The notes: a model not told the origin generated them from the letters alone. A stretch of 64,000 bases of DNA from Vibrio bivalvicida (GCF_001399455.2 NZ_LLEI02000014.1:57210-121209), one strand, 5' to 3'; shown: positions 1 to 10,346, counted from the stretch's first letter. Program-made: numbers and translations.

Positions 1-855
1 TAACCCTACAGGGCCGCCAGCAAACTTCTCCATTATTGCCAGAAGCAGCTTTCTATCCATATAGTCGAAGCCTTGCGCGTCCACGTCGAGCATATTCAGT
101 GCTTTGTCGGCAACATCGGCACAAATATGGCCATTACCTTTCACTTCCGCGTAGTCACGAACGCGACGTAGTAATCGGTTGGCTATTCGTGGTGTACCGC
201 GGGCGCGTCTTGCCACTTCTAGTGCCCCTTCAGATTCCATCGACAAACCTAGACAGTCGGCACTGCGCTGAACAATGTTTTGCAGATCCGGGATCTTGTA
301 ATACTCCAAACGTTGAGTTATACCAAAGCGATCACGCAATGGTGAGGTCAATGAGCCTGCACGCGTCGTTGCGCCAATCAGAGTAAATGGAGGCAAGTCA
401 ATTTTTATAGAGCGAGCAGCCGGACCTTCGCCGATCATAATATCAAGCTGGTAGTCTTCCATTGCGGGATAAAGCACCTCTTCTACCATAGGGCTAAGAC
501 GGTGGATCTCATCAATGAATAGCACATCGTTTTCTTCTAAGTTGGTTAAAAGCGCGGCTAAATCCCCTGCTTTTTCCAATACAGGTCCAGATGTGGTACG
601 GATATTCACTTCCATTTCATTGGCGACAATGTTCGCTAAGGTGGTTTTCCCCAATCCTGGTGGACCAAATATCAACAGATGATCGAGCGCTTCATTACGT
701 AGCTGTGCTGCCTTAATGAAGATCTCCATCTGACTACGAACATGATCTTGACCTTTATAGTCTTCAAGCTTTTTAGGACGTATCGCACGATCGATCACAT
801 CCTCTTCTTTATATACCGTGTTATCTGGTGCTATTAAGCGATCCGCTTCTATCAT
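1..855 (-). CDS. ruvB: Holliday junction helicase RuvB (3' end cut by window edge)
   Basis: RuvB is the hexameric AAA+ motor that, with RuvA, drives branch migration of Holliday junctions in the cytoplasm. The first 285 codons are visible and the frame stays open to base 1. The gene therefore continues beyond the window; full-length RuvB is about 330-340 residues. The start [10 protein letters not shown] is typical of the gamma-proteobacterial protein. Walker A (GPPGLGKTT) lies near residues 64-72, Walker B (FIDEIHRL) near residue 112, followed by the sensor segment [18 protein letters not shown]. The gene sits 15 bases downstream of ruvA on the same strand, so the two are co-transcribed. Confidence 0.97.
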   Translation of the reverse strand, partial: MIEADRLIAPDNTVYKEEDVIDRAIRPKKLEDYKGQDHVRSQMEIFIKAAQLRNEALDHLLIFGPPGLGKTTLANIVANEMEVNIRTTSGPVLEKAGDLAALLTNLEENDVLFIDEIHRLSPMVEEVLYPAMEDYQLDIMIGEGPAARSIKIDLPPFTLIGATTRAGSLTSPLRDRFGITQRLEYYKIPDLQNIVQRSADCLGLSMESEGALEVARRARGTPRIANRLLRRVRDYAEVKGNGHICADVADKALNMLDVDAQGFDYMDRKLLLAIMEKFAGGPVGL

Positions 856-870
856 TATTCAAGCCTTTCT

Positions 871-1488
871 CTATACCATCGATTTCAGCGCTTCACGGAT
901 AAGCTGCTCACTACTCATGTCTTCCATTTTAACCTGAGAAACCACTTTAGACGCCTGAGTCGGCTTGTAACCAAGTGCAAGCAGTGCACTGATCGCTTCT
1001 TCTTCGGCATTAGACTGAGCAGGTTGCGGAGCAGAGTCTACTGGTGCTGCATCGGTAAATGGAGTAAACAAGTCACCGGCGCTCCAACCTTTTAAGCGAT
1101 CTTTCATTTCGACCACTAAGCGTTCTGCTGTTTTCTTACCTACGCCAGGCAACTTAACTAATGTTGAGACATCTTCACGTTCAACACTGGCAACAAATTG
1201 ACTTGCTGTCATCCCTGAAAGAATAGCTAAGCCAAGTTTAGGACCAACACCATTGGCTTTAATCACTTCTCGGAACAACGCACGCTCTTTCACCGTGTTG
1301 AAACCATACAGTAGCTGCGCATCTTCGCGTACAACAAAATGAGTATAGATGATGGCTTCTTCGCCGATATTCGGTAGCTCATAGAAGCAGCTCATCGGCA
1401 TTTGAACTTCATAGCCAATGCCATTGACTTCAATCAGTAATTCAGGGGGTTGTTTCTCAATAAGAATGCCGCGCAGACGTCCAATCAC
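871..1488 (-). CDS. ruvA: Holliday junction-binding protein RuvA
   Basis: RuvA is the tetrameric DNA-junction-binding partner of RuvB. At 205 residues it has the usual length. It begins [14 protein letters not shown], the conserved OB-fold start. Two helix-hairpin-helix segments follow ([14 protein letters not shown] near residue 80 and [15 protein letters not shown] near residue 114). A flexible acidic linker leads to the C-terminal RuvB-contacting domain ([18 protein letters not shown]). It is followed at 15 bases by ruvB. A strong terminator upstream (1525-1558) separates it from the chemoreceptor gene, so ruvAB should have its own promoter in the short gap 1489-1524. Confidence 0.97.
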   Translation of the reverse strand: MIGRLRGILIEKQPPELLIEVNGIGYEVQMPMSCFYELPNIGEEAIIYTHFVVREDAQLLYGFNTVKERALFREVIKANGVGPKLGLAILSGMTASQFVASVEREDVSTLVKLPGVGKKTAERLVVEMKDRLKGWSAGDLFTPFTDAAPVDSAPQPAQSNAEEEAISALLALGYKPTQASKVVSQVKMEDMSSEQLIREALKSMV

Positions 1489-1524
1489 GGTGATGACTCT
1501 TTAGAAATGGATTTGCGACAGGAT

Positions 1525-1558
1525 AATAAAGAACTGGATAGACATCCAGTTCTTTATT
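1525..1558 (-). terminator. Rho-independent terminator of the chemoreceptor gene
   Basis: A perfect inverted repeat with 15-base arms (AATAAAGAACTGGAT and its complement) surrounds the 4-base loop AGAC. It starts 8 bases beyond the end of the chemoreceptor gene. The arms are AT-rich at the base, so the stem ends in an A/T tract on either strand. It separates the chemoreceptor transcript from ruvAB. Confidence 0.85.
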
Positions 1559-1566
1559 GAATGAGA

Positions 1567-3024
1567 TTAGATTTTTGAGACCACTTGATCGAGTTGAGAA
1601 GTTAGGGTTCGGACTGCATCGACCTGCGCGGTCAAATGAGCGCCATTTTGCGCCACATGTTCTGAGATGGTTTTGGTTTCAACCACACCGTTGGCGACTT
1701 CGCTACTGGCTTGATCAAGCTCTTTCAATGCTAGCATCTGATTTGACATGATATTCGCTAATCCATTCACGTCTTGCGAAATTGCCGAGACCTCAGCAAT
1801 CATAGATCTCATTTTCCCCGCACTCGAATTGACCACATCTTGACCATGCTTGACTTCCTTTTCGCTTCTATCAAGCAGGTTTCTTATCTCAACGGCGGAA
1901 TGGCTACTTTTAGCTGATAAGTCACGTACTTGCTCAGCAACCACCGCAAAACCACGGCCTTGCTCCCCTGCCCGTGCGGCTTCAATCGCCGCATTAAGTG
2001 CTAGCAGATTAGTTTGCTCGGCAACTGAGGTGATCAGATCAGCGACCTTCATGATCTCTTGATGGCTACCAATAATCTGGCTTATTGCAGAGGTAGAGTC
2101 TTCAAGCAGTTGTGAGCTTGTTTCTGCTTGTTGGTGAACGGCATCACTCCGTTCTCTTAACTCATCAACAAATCGCGTCGAGCCTTCGATTCCTTCTGCC
2201 AACTGATGAACCTGCTGACTCATCTGCTCGGCTGCACTAGCTTGGGATTCACAGTTAATGTTCAAATTAGAGACCTGATCGTCTAAGGTAAGCGACTGTG
2301 ACTCAAGGGTTTGAGATACATCTTTTAGTTGCAATGAGTTTTGGTTTGCTTGCGCCAATACATGAGATAGGCTTTGCTCACCAAGCGTCGCTTTTTCAGC
2401 AATGACTTCACTATCACTTTTAGCTTGCTCCGCAATTTCGATCGCTCTATCTCTCTGCTTGGCGGTAAAGGCCTGAGCAATACAGATCACAGCAAGAGGC
2501 AGCACAGTACCCGACCAGATCTCGACGCGCCGCGCAGATTCAGATAGCTCTAACACTGGAAATTCGCTTCCTGAGACATGCATGTAGGTCATGAACGCAG
2601 CACACACTATAACGGTAACACTCCAACTGATTGCCATCCCTCTCGTACCAGACAAAAAGAACGCAACCACTAGTAGTGGTACCCAATACGTTTGGGTTGA
2701 TTCAACCACGCCACCACTTTGGTAAATAATATTTAGTGCATGAACTGACATGCCAATAAAACCAAGATTAAGCGCAAAGGTAGGATTTTTAATCGCTTTT
2801 AAGCAAGCCACTGCCGCCAGTTCGAAGCCAATCAAAAGTACCGATGTCATGATTAAGCTGTCATGACCGTGTTTAGACCATTTGATCAGGCTATAAATAC
2901 CGACAAGAAACGCAATGAAAGTAAAGAGGGAAAGGGTATCCGCCTGGCGCTGTTGATTTTTTGTCCATTGAGATTGTGCTGGCATGCAAAGTCGTCGCCA
3001 TAAGTTGACAGGGTTCATTTTCAA
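1567..3024 (-). CDS. Methyl-accepting chemotaxis protein with multi-pass membrane N-terminus
   Basis: This chemoreceptor signals to the CheA/CheW array. The first ~175 residues hold about six hydrophobic segments (for example near 35-50, 58-75, 84-100, 113-130 and 133-150) with only short loops. There is no obvious periplasmic ligand-binding domain and no clear HAMP domain. A long coiled coil follows, with the near-invariant MCP hairpin tip (EQTNLLALNAAIEAARAGEQ) at about residues 340-360. The 485 residues fit a membrane-embedded sensor type whose signal is unknown. The gene sits between ruvC and ruvA, usually neighbours in Vibrio, and has its own terminator, so it looks like an insertion into the ruv cluster. 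Confidence 0.93.
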   Translation of the reverse strand: MKMNPVNLWRRLCMPAQSQWTKNQQRQADTLSLFTFIAFLVGIYSLIKWSKHGHDSLIMTSVLLIGFELAAVACLKAIKNPTFALNLGFIGMSVHALNIIYQSGGVVESTQTYWVPLLVVAFFLSGTRGMAISWSVTVIVCAAFMTYMHVSGSEFPVLELSESARRVEIWSGTVLPLAVICIAQAFTAKQRDRAIEIAEQAKSDSEVIAEKATLGEQSLSHVLAQANQNSLQLKDVSQTLESQSLTLDDQVSNLNINCESQASAAEQMSQQVHQLAEGIEGSTRFVDELRERSDAVHQQAETSSQLLEDSTSAISQIIGSHQEIMKVADLITSVAEQTNLLALNAAIEAARAGEQGRGFAVVAEQVRDLSAKSSHSAVEIRNLLDRSEKEVKHGQDVVNSSAGKMRSMIAEVSAISQDVNGLANIMSNQMLALKELDQASSEVANGVVETKTISEHVAQNGAHLTAQVDAVRTLTSQLDQVVSKI

Positions 3025-3156
3025 TCTTCCTTGATTGATATCTTGTTAGACCTCTGACCACTATATTAATGCAACATTTTTATAACAAACCTCATATTCA
3101 GATCTGTTTTATATGTCTCAGTTTTGAATCAATAGGAAGCAAATAATGTGGAATGG

Positions 3157-3678
3157 CTAACGGTAACGCCCCCGTCTTGCACTGGTCGCTTTGCCAGCAA
3201 GTGCAACCAGTGTTTTGTTAGTGTTGGCATGACAAATAGCCACCCCTAGAGCGTCAGCAGCATCAGCCTGAGGTTTCGAAGGTAACTTAAGCATATGTTG
3301 AACCATATGCTGTACTTGTTCTTTGTCAGCCGCTCCCGTTCCTACGACCGCTTGCTTGATCAAACGAGCGGCGTACTCGTAGACAGGTAGTTCAGCATTT
3401 ACCGCGGCAACAATAGCGCTACCGCGTGCTTGACCAAGTTTAAGCGCCGAGTCTGCATTGCGAGCCATAAACACCTGCTCGATAGCAAATACATCGGGTT
3501 GAAACTGAGTGATGATCTCAGAAACGCCCGCGTAAATTTGCTTAAGACGCCCGGGTAGCTCTTTTTCAGAGGTACGAATACAGCCGCTACCAAGATATTG
3601 CAGATGACGACCCGTTTGACGAATCACTCCATAACCAGTGATACGCGAACCTGGGTCAATACCTAGTATGATTGACAT
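3157..3678 (-). CDS. ruvC: Crossover junction endodeoxyribonuclease RuvC
   Basis: RuvC is the dimeric resolvase that cuts Holliday junctions after RuvAB branch migration. The 173-residue protein keeps all four acidic catalytic positions: Asp8 in GIDPGSR, Glu67 in AIEQVF, and Asp139 and Asp142 in [14 protein letters not shown]. The basic C-terminus SARRGRYR is typical. It is on the same strand as ruvAB but separated from it by the 1.5-kb chemoreceptor gene, so coupling to ruvAB by a single transcript is unlikely here. Confidence 0.97.
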   Translation of the reverse strand: MSIILGIDPGSRITGYGVIRQTGRHLQYLGSGCIRTSEKELPGRLKQIYAGVSEIITQFQPDVFAIEQVFMARNADSALKLGQARGSAIVAAVNAELPVYEYAARLIKQAVVGTGAADKEQVQHMVQHMLKLPSKPQADAADALGVAICHANTNKTLVALAGKATSARRGRYR

Positions 3679-3731
3679 TGTTTTCTTTGTTATCGCTAAA
3701 TCTAGCCCGACATCTTAATCTAGCCAAAGCG

Positions 3732-5471
3732 CTATAGCGAGGTAATTATCGCTCTGCTCGACAACCCAGATTCTAAACCGACCTCGAGGACTTGCGTTGG
3801 CTCATTGACGAGCTTCTCACCTGTCCAATAATCATACCAGTTGACGGGGAAATTGGCGGTTAGTGTCACCTCGCGAGCTGTGTTGTGATAATTAAACAGG
3901 CAATGAAGATCATTACGCTCAGTCAGTTGCAAAAATGCATGATGAAGATTGAGGGCGGTAAATCTCGCCGCATCTTGATTATGTCTGTGCCGAATCGTCA
4001 ACTTCGCCAATGTCCGCTTGGCAAACGGTGTTAGATCAGTAAGTGGATCACCAGAAAGCAACAGACCACCGCTCGCCAACAAGGCATCTCGGTGAAATTC
4101 GTAGTACTTTCTCTCTGTGGCTTGATTAGCCAAAGAGACAAAGGTTGCGCAATCAGGATCAATCTGCCACAGTTTTCGGTGCTGCCAACTGCGGTAAAAT
4201 GTCTCTTTGGCAATTTGCTCGAAACGCGTCGCACAACGCTCTACATCGTCAGAGACTCGCATGGCATCCACCAGCCCTAGTGAAGGCCACATTGGTGCAT
4301 TACAGCCAAGGACCAACGCGTCGCCAGCGCCCTCTATAATGGCCTGCATACCTAATCGATAGGCTTCAACGCCTGTTACACCGGACTGACTACGAACACC
4401 TTTTAACGTACCCCAGTAATTGGCGTCGAGTTTAAACATCTCAACGCCCCACTCTTCACGCATAGTACGCACAACGCGAGTTAGATGTTCTTGCACTTCA
4501 AGATTGGTCGTATCTAAGATGTACCAAGGTGTACAACGCCAACCTGCGTAAGTGACATCTTCTGCTTTCAGCAAGCGGCCATCACTGTGGCGAACAAACC
4601 AATCCGGGTGCTGTCGAAACACCTCAGATTCAGGTTGAACAATAAAAGGAGCCAGCCAAATCGCCGGTTTCTTACCATTTGCCCGAATCTCTCTTAACAC
4701 AGACTTGATCCCTGAAGGGAATTTTTCAGACGGCGTTAGCCAATCACCCATAAAGGCTTGGTATCCATCATCTAAAAGTACATAGTCAAATGATTTGAGA
4801 TGCTCACGCATTTGCTCTACGTTGGCATGGATGTTTTGCTCTGTTACCTCAGCATAATAGGCATACCAAGAGCACCAACCTAATGGTGAGTCTTGTTTCA
4901 CCCCAGCTCTAATTGGATGGTGGCTCTGAATCAATTGGCTGTATTGCTCATACAACTCAGACAACGAATCTCCTCTCAGAGCTACAACTGACTCTAAGCA
5001 AGTCGTTGACCAATCTTGGGGGGCAGTCTGTTCACCATCAATATAAGCATTGATTTTCAATTGCCCTTCTCGATGACTGATGGTGAAGTAACCTGCAAAC
5101 CGGTGACACGAAGTAAAGCCAAACAAGGCGTAGCCTAACGAGTCTTCGACCACCAAGTAGTTATAGTAACGTTTAGGCTCTTGAGACGAATAGATACGAT
5201 AGCTCGAACTATTATCTGGGCAACGCCCAATATCCACTGGGTCATCAAAAGTACCTGTCGTCTGAGCCAACATTTGAAAGCCATCACCTAGCAGTGTTGC
5301 GCGACGTTCAAAATCAAAGTCAGTGTCAAAGAGTAGATACTGCTCGGAGATAGGTTCGTTGGATAAACCACGATAATTAAAGGAGACTTGATTGCCGTTT
5401 AGCTCGGCAGAAAGATCACTGTTGGGGATCCGAATGATACGCTCATTGGCTAAGTGCAGGACTTGCGACAT
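3732..5471 (-). CDS. Alpha-galactosidase-like glycoside hydrolase, GH36 / clan GH-D
   Basis: A 579-residue hydrolase with a GH36-type (beta/alpha)8 core after an N-terminal beta domain of about 190 residues. The core begins near GWCSWYAYY (198-206). It contains LLDDGYQ (232-238), the retaining nucleophile Asp349 in FKLD, and the acid/base candidate Asp409 in RVSDDV. A short beta domain closes the protein (about residues 510-579). No signal peptide is seen, so it is probably cytoplasmic and acts on imported alpha-galactosides. It stands alone: no transporter or regulator is adjacent, and two terminators lie between it and the porin gene upstream. The natural substrate cannot be told from sequence. 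Confidence 0.85.
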   Translation of the reverse strand: MSQVLHLANERIIRIPNSDLSAELNGNQVSFNYRGLSNEPISEQYLLFDTDFDFERRATLLGDGFQMLAQTTGTFDDPVDIGRCPDNSSSYRIYSSQEPKRYYNYLVVEDSLGYALFGFTSCHRFAGYFTISHREGQLKINAYIDGEQTAPQDWSTTCLESVVALRGDSLSELYEQYSQLIQSHHPIRAGVKQDSPLGWCSWYAYYAEVTEQNIHANVEQMREHLKSFDYVLLDDGYQAFMGDWLTPSEKFPSGIKSVLREIRANGKKPAIWLAPFIVQPESEVFRQHPDWFVRHSDGRLLKAEDVTYAGWRCTPWYILDTTNLEVQEHLTRVVRTMREEWGVEMFKLDANYWGTLKGVRSQSGVTGVEAYRLGMQAIIEGAGDALVLGCNAPMWPSLGLVDAMRVSDDVERCATRFEQIAKETFYRSWQHRKLWQIDPDCATFVSLANQATERKYYEFHRDALLASGGLLLSGDPLTDLTPFAKRTLAKLTIRHRHNQDAARFTALNLHHAFLQLTERNDLHCLFNYHNTAREVTLTANFPVNWYDYWTGEKLVNEPTQVLEVGLESGLSSRAIITSL

Positions 5472-5616
5472 ATAACGCTCAGCTTTGTAGTTATTTTTCT
5501 CAATTAGAGCACTGGCGCACGTCGTTGTCTATTTGCCCAACAACACATAGCTATACGACGATCACGTTTCTGCCATCCTGATAGATCAGAAGATTGAATC
5601 TGTCTCATTGACAGAC

Positions 5617-5645
5617 GAAAAAACCCTCCAACTCCGGAGGGTGAA
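5617..5645 (-). terminator. Second terminator downstream of the porin gene
   Basis: The arms ACCCTCC and GGAGGGT enclose a short loop. Read on the minus strand, they are followed by a run of six T. It lies about 40 bases beyond the terminator at 5678-5704 and gives the porin gene a tandem stop. Confidence 0.7.
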
Positions 5646-5677
5646 AGGCAGTGGATTATGCATCAAGCATCCTGCTT

Positions 5678-5704
5678 TAAAAAGCCCACTGACGTGGGCT
5701 AAAA
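5678..5704 (-). terminator. Terminator of the porin gene
   Basis: The arms AGCCCAC and GTGGGCT surround a 4-base loop (TGAC), with an A/T tract on both sides. It begins 21 bases after the porin stop codon. Confidence 0.8.
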
Positions 5705-5724
5705 ACGTAGAGACGAACTTTAGT

Positions 5725-6696
5725 TTAGAATGCGTAAGCCAGTTTTAGGAATGACTCGATATCACCTTTCTCAACGCCAACGCCTGTCGCAGAGTTGTAA
5801 CCCTCATCAGACACGTGGTAAGCGATATCAACCAGCGCAGTGAAGTTCGAGGTAAACGCATAAGAACCACCGAAGTTAACCGCTTCGCGAGTATCTTCAA
5901 TCGTGACATAGCCTGCTGCTAGGTAAAGCGCATCAAGTGTGTAGCCAACTGACGTGTTGTACATTTTCACTTTTTTGCCGTCTGCAAACTCTTCTTCTGC
6001 GAATGTCGCACCAATACCGACCGAACCTAGGTTAACCGCACCGTTAACTAGGTATAGTTTGTCTGTATCACCTTCAGTTTCATCGTTGTCTTCGTAACCA
6101 AGGTTAACCATAAAGGTTTCGTTTTCGTAGCCTAGGTAGCCGTTGTAACCACTTTGACGGTCTGTACCTTCATAGTTACGGTCGCCGAAGTATGAGATAC
6201 CGTATTTAACACCTTCTTTGTCGCCTTCAAATTTCACAACTTGACGTGCATCAGAGGCATCGTTTGGAGACCATAGGAACTCGATTGTTTTGTCAGCTGC
6301 GCCATCTACTGCATCAAGAGCGGTGTCATTTGCGTAACCAATAGACGCTACACCAGCACCCGTTTTGTAGCCTACCCAAGTATCAGTGATCGTAAACGTT
6401 GAATCTGACGTGCCGTAGTCATCTTCAACATCAAACTCACCACCAAACTTACCAACAATGTTACCGTTTTCGTAGTCAGCAAAAATATCGAACCCCGTTA
6501 CGCCACCGTTGTAGAATTCTTCATCTTTCTGCTGTTCAACGTTGTTTACCGCGCCGTTTTCTTTACGGTCTTCTTGGTAATAGCCACCAATCGCAAACTC
6601 TCCAGAAACGGTAAATTGATCACCTGAAAGCGCTTCTGCTGCTACTGCTGAACCGGCTACAAGAGATAGTGCTACTGCTAGTGCTGTCTTTTTCAT
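5725..6696 (-). CDS. Outer-membrane porin (Gram-negative porin family, OmpU-like)
   Basis: A trimeric 16-strand beta-barrel porin, 323 residues. A clear signal peptide (MKKTALAVALSLVAGSAVAA, cleavage after AVAA) leads to an acidic mature protein with alternating aromatic and polar beta strands. It ends in the outer-membrane insertion signal LAYAF with a C-terminal Phe. Acidic loops rich in D, E and G (for example around residues 110-130 and 195-210) suggest cation preference. The upstream gap (6697-7051) should carry its promoter, and two terminators follow. Porins of this family are often osmotically or envelope-stress regulated, but no specific operator is evident. Orthology to a named Vibrio porin is not certain. 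Confidence 0.9.
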   Translation of the reverse strand: MKKTALAVALSLVAGSAVAAEALSGDQFTVSGEFAIGGYYQEDRKENGAVNNVEQQKDEEFYNGGVTGFDIFADYENGNIVGKFGGEFDVEDDYGTSDSTFTITDTWVGYKTGAGVASIGYANDTALDAVDGAADKTIEFLWSPNDASDARQVVKFEGDKEGVKYGISYFGDRNYEGTDRQSGYNGYLGYENETFMVNLGYEDNDETEGDTDKLYLVNGAVNLGSVGIGATFAEEEFADGKKVKMYNTSVGYTLDALYLAAGYVTIEDTREAVNFGGSYAFTSNFTALVDIAYHVSDEGYNSATGVGVEKGDIESFLKLAYAF

Positions 6697-7051
6697 TTCT
6701 TTGTTCCTATAGATTTTTATTTATGAGCGTCAAAAGCCATCTGATCGCTCTGAAAACAAAAACTATTGGTGCTGACAATGATTAACAAATGAATCACTAA
6801 AAAAGCAGCCCTCTTATTGTGATTAAGGGTTTGGTCAAAAGCTAAATATCTCTAATGGCTAGCTGTAAAGTTAGGTGAATCGTGGGTTTCACTGCCATAG
6901 CTAAACAGTTAGGGAAGCCGAATGTGCCGGATTAAGCGACTGGTAAAGTTCAAAACATCAAGTAAAAAGTACCGATACTTATCGTATCTAAAGCACATTT
7001 TTAGTTATCTATGCCTAAACTTAAGGGTGAGTTGATAGATGGACATATCAG
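6697..7051. promoter_or_regulatory. Divergent intergenic region, porin / binding-protein gene
   Basis: This 355-base region separates two divergent genes and must hold both promoters. An inverted AATCAC...GTGATT pair spans about 6793-6824. No convincing CRP, Fur or OmpR site was recognised, and no small gene was seen. Confidence 0.4.
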
Positions 7052-7792
7052 GTGAAAAGATACAAATCGAACAAACTCATTCTTGGCATCTTATGGCTTT
7101 GGAGTAGCCTTCCCCTTGCCGAGCCGATAAAAGTCGCCCAAGACTTGTGGCCACCCTACGTTATGAACTCTGCTCTGGGCAGTGGTATAGCCCATGACCT
7201 GGTGATTGAAGGGTTGGTTTCAGCTGGCTTTGAAGTTGAGTACTCGGTCAAGCCTTGGACACGTGTTCTTAAAGAAACCATCAATGGCAAAAATGACGTA
7301 ATCATCGCGATCTGGAAAACGGATCAGAGAGCTAGAGATTACATTTTTACTGATATGTACATGCACAATAAAATGGCAGTCGTTTCACGCCAAGAAGCTA
7401 ATTTCGAGTTTTCATCTCTCCATAGCTTGGCTGGAATTCGCGTGGCGATGATCGATAACTACGCCTACGGAGCAAAACTTGTAGATTACCAAGAACTAAT
7501 TCCGGTTAGCTCGATTCATTTACCTAATAGTATTCGCCTTATCCTGACGGATAGAGCAGATGTCCTAGTCACCGACGAAGCCGTTGGTCGCTGGACAATT
7601 AAAGAAATGAGAGTAGATGCTTCGAAACTGAGTTTTAGCCCGATCTATTTAGATACAACCCCACTCTACGCAGCGGTTAGAAAAAACCACCCCCAAGCGC
7701 AAAAGATCGTCGCAGCACTCAATGCTTATTTTAACGCTCACGGTGAACAAAAACTCAAACAATTAAGAGTGAAATATGGATTAGCAGAATAA
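7052..7792 (+). CDS. Orphan periplasmic solute-binding protein, family 3
   Basis: A 246-residue protein with a signal peptide (residues 1-23, ending LPLAEP). The fold begins with the family-3 opening IKVAQDLWPPYVM (about 25-37), then the two-lobe pattern GSGIAHDLVIEGLVSAGF and IAIWKTDQRARDY. Related proteins bind amino acids or similar small solutes. No ABC permease or ATPase gene is adjacent, so the ligand and partner are unknown; such orphans can act as sensors or shuttle ligand to a distant transporter. A second orphan of the same superfamily lies at 14969-15748. A bidirectional terminator follows. Confidence 0.8.
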   Translation: MKRYKSNKLILGILWLWSSLPLAEPIKVAQDLWPPYVMNSALGSGIAHDLVIEGLVSAGFEVEYSVKPWTRVLKETINGKNDVIIAIWKTDQRARDYIFTDMYMHNKMAVVSRQEANFEFSSLHSLAGIRVAMIDNYAYGAKLVDYQELIPVSSIHLPNSIRLILTDRADVLVTDEAVGRWTIKEMRVDASKLSFSPIYLDTTPLYAAVRKNHPQAQKIVAALNAYFNAHGEQKLKQLRVKYGLAE

Positions 7793-7812
7793 GTTAAATA
7801 GCAAACTACAGA

Positions 7813-7846
7813 TAAAAAAATACCAGCCGCTTGGCTGGTATTTTTA
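7813..7846. terminator. Bidirectional terminator between binding-protein gene and torA
   Basis: The arms AAATACCAGCC and GGCTGGTATTT surround the loop GCTT. There is an A-run before and a T-run after, so it works for both converging genes (stops at 7792 and 7860). Confidence 0.88.
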
Positions 7847-7859
7847 ATTCTAGTGTCGA

Positions 7860-10322
7860 TTACGCCACTTCGATTGGACCGCCGAATGAAGTCACTGGTG
7901 GAACTTTGCCTTTGAACTTCTCAAAGTCAACGATACAGGTGTTAGCCGATGTTGCCTGCGCTAGTTCAGAAGAACCGATATCTTGAGTTAGCGTGTTTGG
8001 ATCGCCATAAGTACAGATTGCACCCTCTTTCTCATTTAGAGGACCATACCATGCACCTTCCTCGATACGGATAACACCACTAGGGTAGCTATCAGTCACA
8101 ACAGCGCCTGCCAAAAGTTGACCACGGTCGTTGAATACACGGACCAAGTCACCATCTTTAATTCCTTTCGCTTTCGCATCAACTGGGTTGATGTATACCG
8201 GCTCACGACCTTGCACCGCGTACGTTGCACGGAACTCTTCAGACTCACACATCTGAGAGTGCAAACGCTTGTCTGGGTGACAAGACTGTAGCCAGTACGG
8301 ATGCTTCTCAGAGCCTGGGCCGCCGTGTGAACGCTCTGATTTTTCGAACCACATCGGGTGCTCTTGACAGTGATCGTAACCGTAGCGACCGATCTTACGC
8401 GACGTAATTTCGATAAAGCCAGATGGCGTACCTAACGGGTTGATCTCTGGGTCTTTACGGAACGCTTCATGACGAACCCAAGGTTTACCTTGACCGAAGT
8501 CTAGCACGCTTTGTTCCCAGAACTCAGCGAACTCAGGCATCTCAAATTTACCTTCGTTAGACTTCTTACAGTCGTTGTACAGGCTCTCGATCCACTCCAT
8601 CTCGCTCATACCACGTGTGTATTCATCACGGCGACCAAAGCGTTGAGTTAGTTCACTCATGATCTGGAAGTCAGGCTTAGATTGGAACAATGGATCCACT
8701 AAGCGATGCATCGCGACCAAACCTTTGCTTGAGTATGAACCGTATACGTCGATATCGTTACGTTCCCACTGAGTACAAGCAGGAAGAACAATGTCAGAGA
8801 AACGACATGTTGCTGTCCAAGCAAACTCTACCGTTACCACAGTCTGAAGCTTTTTGAATGCTTTCTTCATGCGGTTGCGATCTTGGTGGTGGTGCCAAGG
8901 GTTGTTACCCGAAATTACCATCATCTTGAAATCCGGTAGCTTCACTTTACCGCCGTTGTAACGGATCTCTTTACCTGGTTCAAGTAAGCAGTCAATCCAG
9001 CGTGCAACTGGGATTGTGCGGCTGTAACCGTTAAAGTCATTGTTGTCCCATTTTGGTTTCATACCTTGGTCAAGGTTGCGTGGGAAACCACCAGGACCAG
9101 CAAAACCAGTTGAAGGAACACCGATACTAGAGTAGTGATGGCCGTAAGAAATACCGCCACCAGGTAGACCAATTTGACCAACCATAGCTGCGACAACCGC
9201 TGCTGCCCAGTATGGCTGTTCGCCATGCTCCTGACGCTGGATACACCAACCCATCAAGATTTGGGTACGACCATTCACTAGCATGCGAGCAAATTCGCGG
9301 ATCTTGTCAGCTTTAACACCACAGATTTCGGCTGCCCATTCAGGCGTTTTAACCACTTTATCTTTGGTTTCACCCTGAACATATTGAATGAACTCAGCAA
9401 ACCCAAGACAGTAAGTCTCAATGAACTTCTTGTCGTACAGATCTTCGTTGTATAACACATGAGCAACAGCAAGCATGAATGCCACATCTGTCATCGGGTT
9501 GATGTACAGGTGGTCATTTTCTAGGTAACGCTGCGTTTTGTTCTTAACTGGATCAACAGAAAGTACGTTGATCTCACCTTTCGCTACTTTCTCTTTTAGC
9601 TGAGACAGATAGTCGAAAGATTCGTGCGTTTCACAGTTCCAACCAACTTGCAGGTTCTTCACTGGGTCATTTGCCCAAAGAACGATGTTATCTGCATTTT
9701 TTAGGATCTCAGACCAAGAAGTACCTTGTGCGTATACCTCAGTTGAACCTAGTACGTATGGCAAGATGGTTTGACCTGCACCTGTAGAGTAATCCCCTAC
9801 TTTAGTAATGAAGTTACCGTGCATACCAACCGCACGTTGCATATGCGCTGTACAGTTGTTGAATGCACCAGTTTGGTTCCAACCTGTCTGACCTGCGTGC
9901 AGGGCCCAAGGACCATAATCTTTTTGTACTCGCTCAAGCTCGCGGTAGAACAGATCGATTGCTTCATCCCAAGTCACACGGATGAATCGGTTGTCACCGC
10001 GAGTGTCTGCGCTGTATTTATGTTTCTTCAGCCAATCTAGGCGTACCATTGGGTAACGGACACGCGATGGGCTATAGATGATACCCTTGATACCGTTAAG
10101 CATCTCTGTTGGGTTCTTATCTAGCTCTAACGGTTTGATCTCTTGAACTTTACCCGCGTAGATGTGGGCGCGAAACGCGCCCCAGTGTGAACCTGTAACC
10201 TTCCAAGTACCTGTTGATTCTGCAGCGCTAGCAGAAGCAGATGCCAATAAGCTTGGACCGATGACTGATGCCGCGCTCGTTGTCGCTACACCTTTAAGAA
10301 AACTTCTTCGTGTAATAGCCAT
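7860..10322 (-). CDS. torA: Trimethylamine N-oxide reductase, molybdopterin subunit TorA
   Basis: TorA is the periplasmic terminal reductase of TMAO respiration and uses a bis-molybdopterin guanine dinucleotide cofactor. The 820-residue precursor opens with a twin-arginine signal (RRSFLKG at residues 5-11, cleavage near ASASAAE). The molybdenum-ligand serine is Ser179 in GDYSTGAGQ. The DMSO/TMAO-reductase features WNQTGAFNN and the C-terminal cofactor-binding domain ([20 protein letters not shown]) are present. A CGGAG ribosome site precedes the start. The gene is last in torE-torC-torA, 24 bases after torC. Its chaperone TorD and regulator TorR are encoded 40 kb away in this window. TorA rather than a biotin-sulfoxide or DMSO reductase is supported by the operon. 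Confidence 0.97.
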   Translation of the reverse strand: MAITRRSFLKGVATTSAASVIGPSLLASASASAAESTGTWKVTGSHWGAFRAHIYAGKVQEIKPLELDKNPTEMLNGIKGIIYSPSRVRYPMVRLDWLKKHKYSADTRGDNRFIRVTWDEAIDLFYRELERVQKDYGPWALHAGQTGWNQTGAFNNCTAHMQRAVGMHGNFITKVGDYSTGAGQTILPYVLGSTEVYAQGTSWSEILKNADNIVLWANDPVKNLQVGWNCETHESFDYLSQLKEKVAKGEINVLSVDPVKNKTQRYLENDHLYINPMTDVAFMLAVAHVLYNEDLYDKKFIETYCLGFAEFIQYVQGETKDKVVKTPEWAAEICGVKADKIREFARMLVNGRTQILMGWCIQRQEHGEQPYWAAAVVAAMVGQIGLPGGGISYGHHYSSIGVPSTGFAGPGGFPRNLDQGMKPKWDNNDFNGYSRTIPVARWIDCLLEPGKEIRYNGGKVKLPDFKMMVISGNNPWHHHQDRNRMKKAFKKLQTVVTVEFAWTATCRFSDIVLPACTQWERNDIDVYGSYSSKGLVAMHRLVDPLFQSKPDFQIMSELTQRFGRRDEYTRGMSEMEWIESLYNDCKKSNEGKFEMPEFAEFWEQSVLDFGQGKPWVRHEAFRKDPEINPLGTPSGFIEITSRKIGRYGYDHCQEHPMWFEKSERSHGGPGSEKHPYWLQSCHPDKRLHSQMCESEEFRATYAVQGREPVYINPVDAKAKGIKDGDLVRVFNDRGQLLAGAVVTDSYPSGVIRIEEGAWYGPLNEKEGAICTYGDPNTLTQDIGSSELAQATSANTCIVDFEKFKGKVPPVTSFGGPIEVA

Positions 10323-10346
10323 TTCAAATACTCCGTCTGACGCTTA

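Noticed and set aside
36..386. Open frame on the plus strand within ruvB
   Set aside because: It is antisense to the conserved RuvB coding sequence and has no family features or ribosome site; it is a shadow frame.
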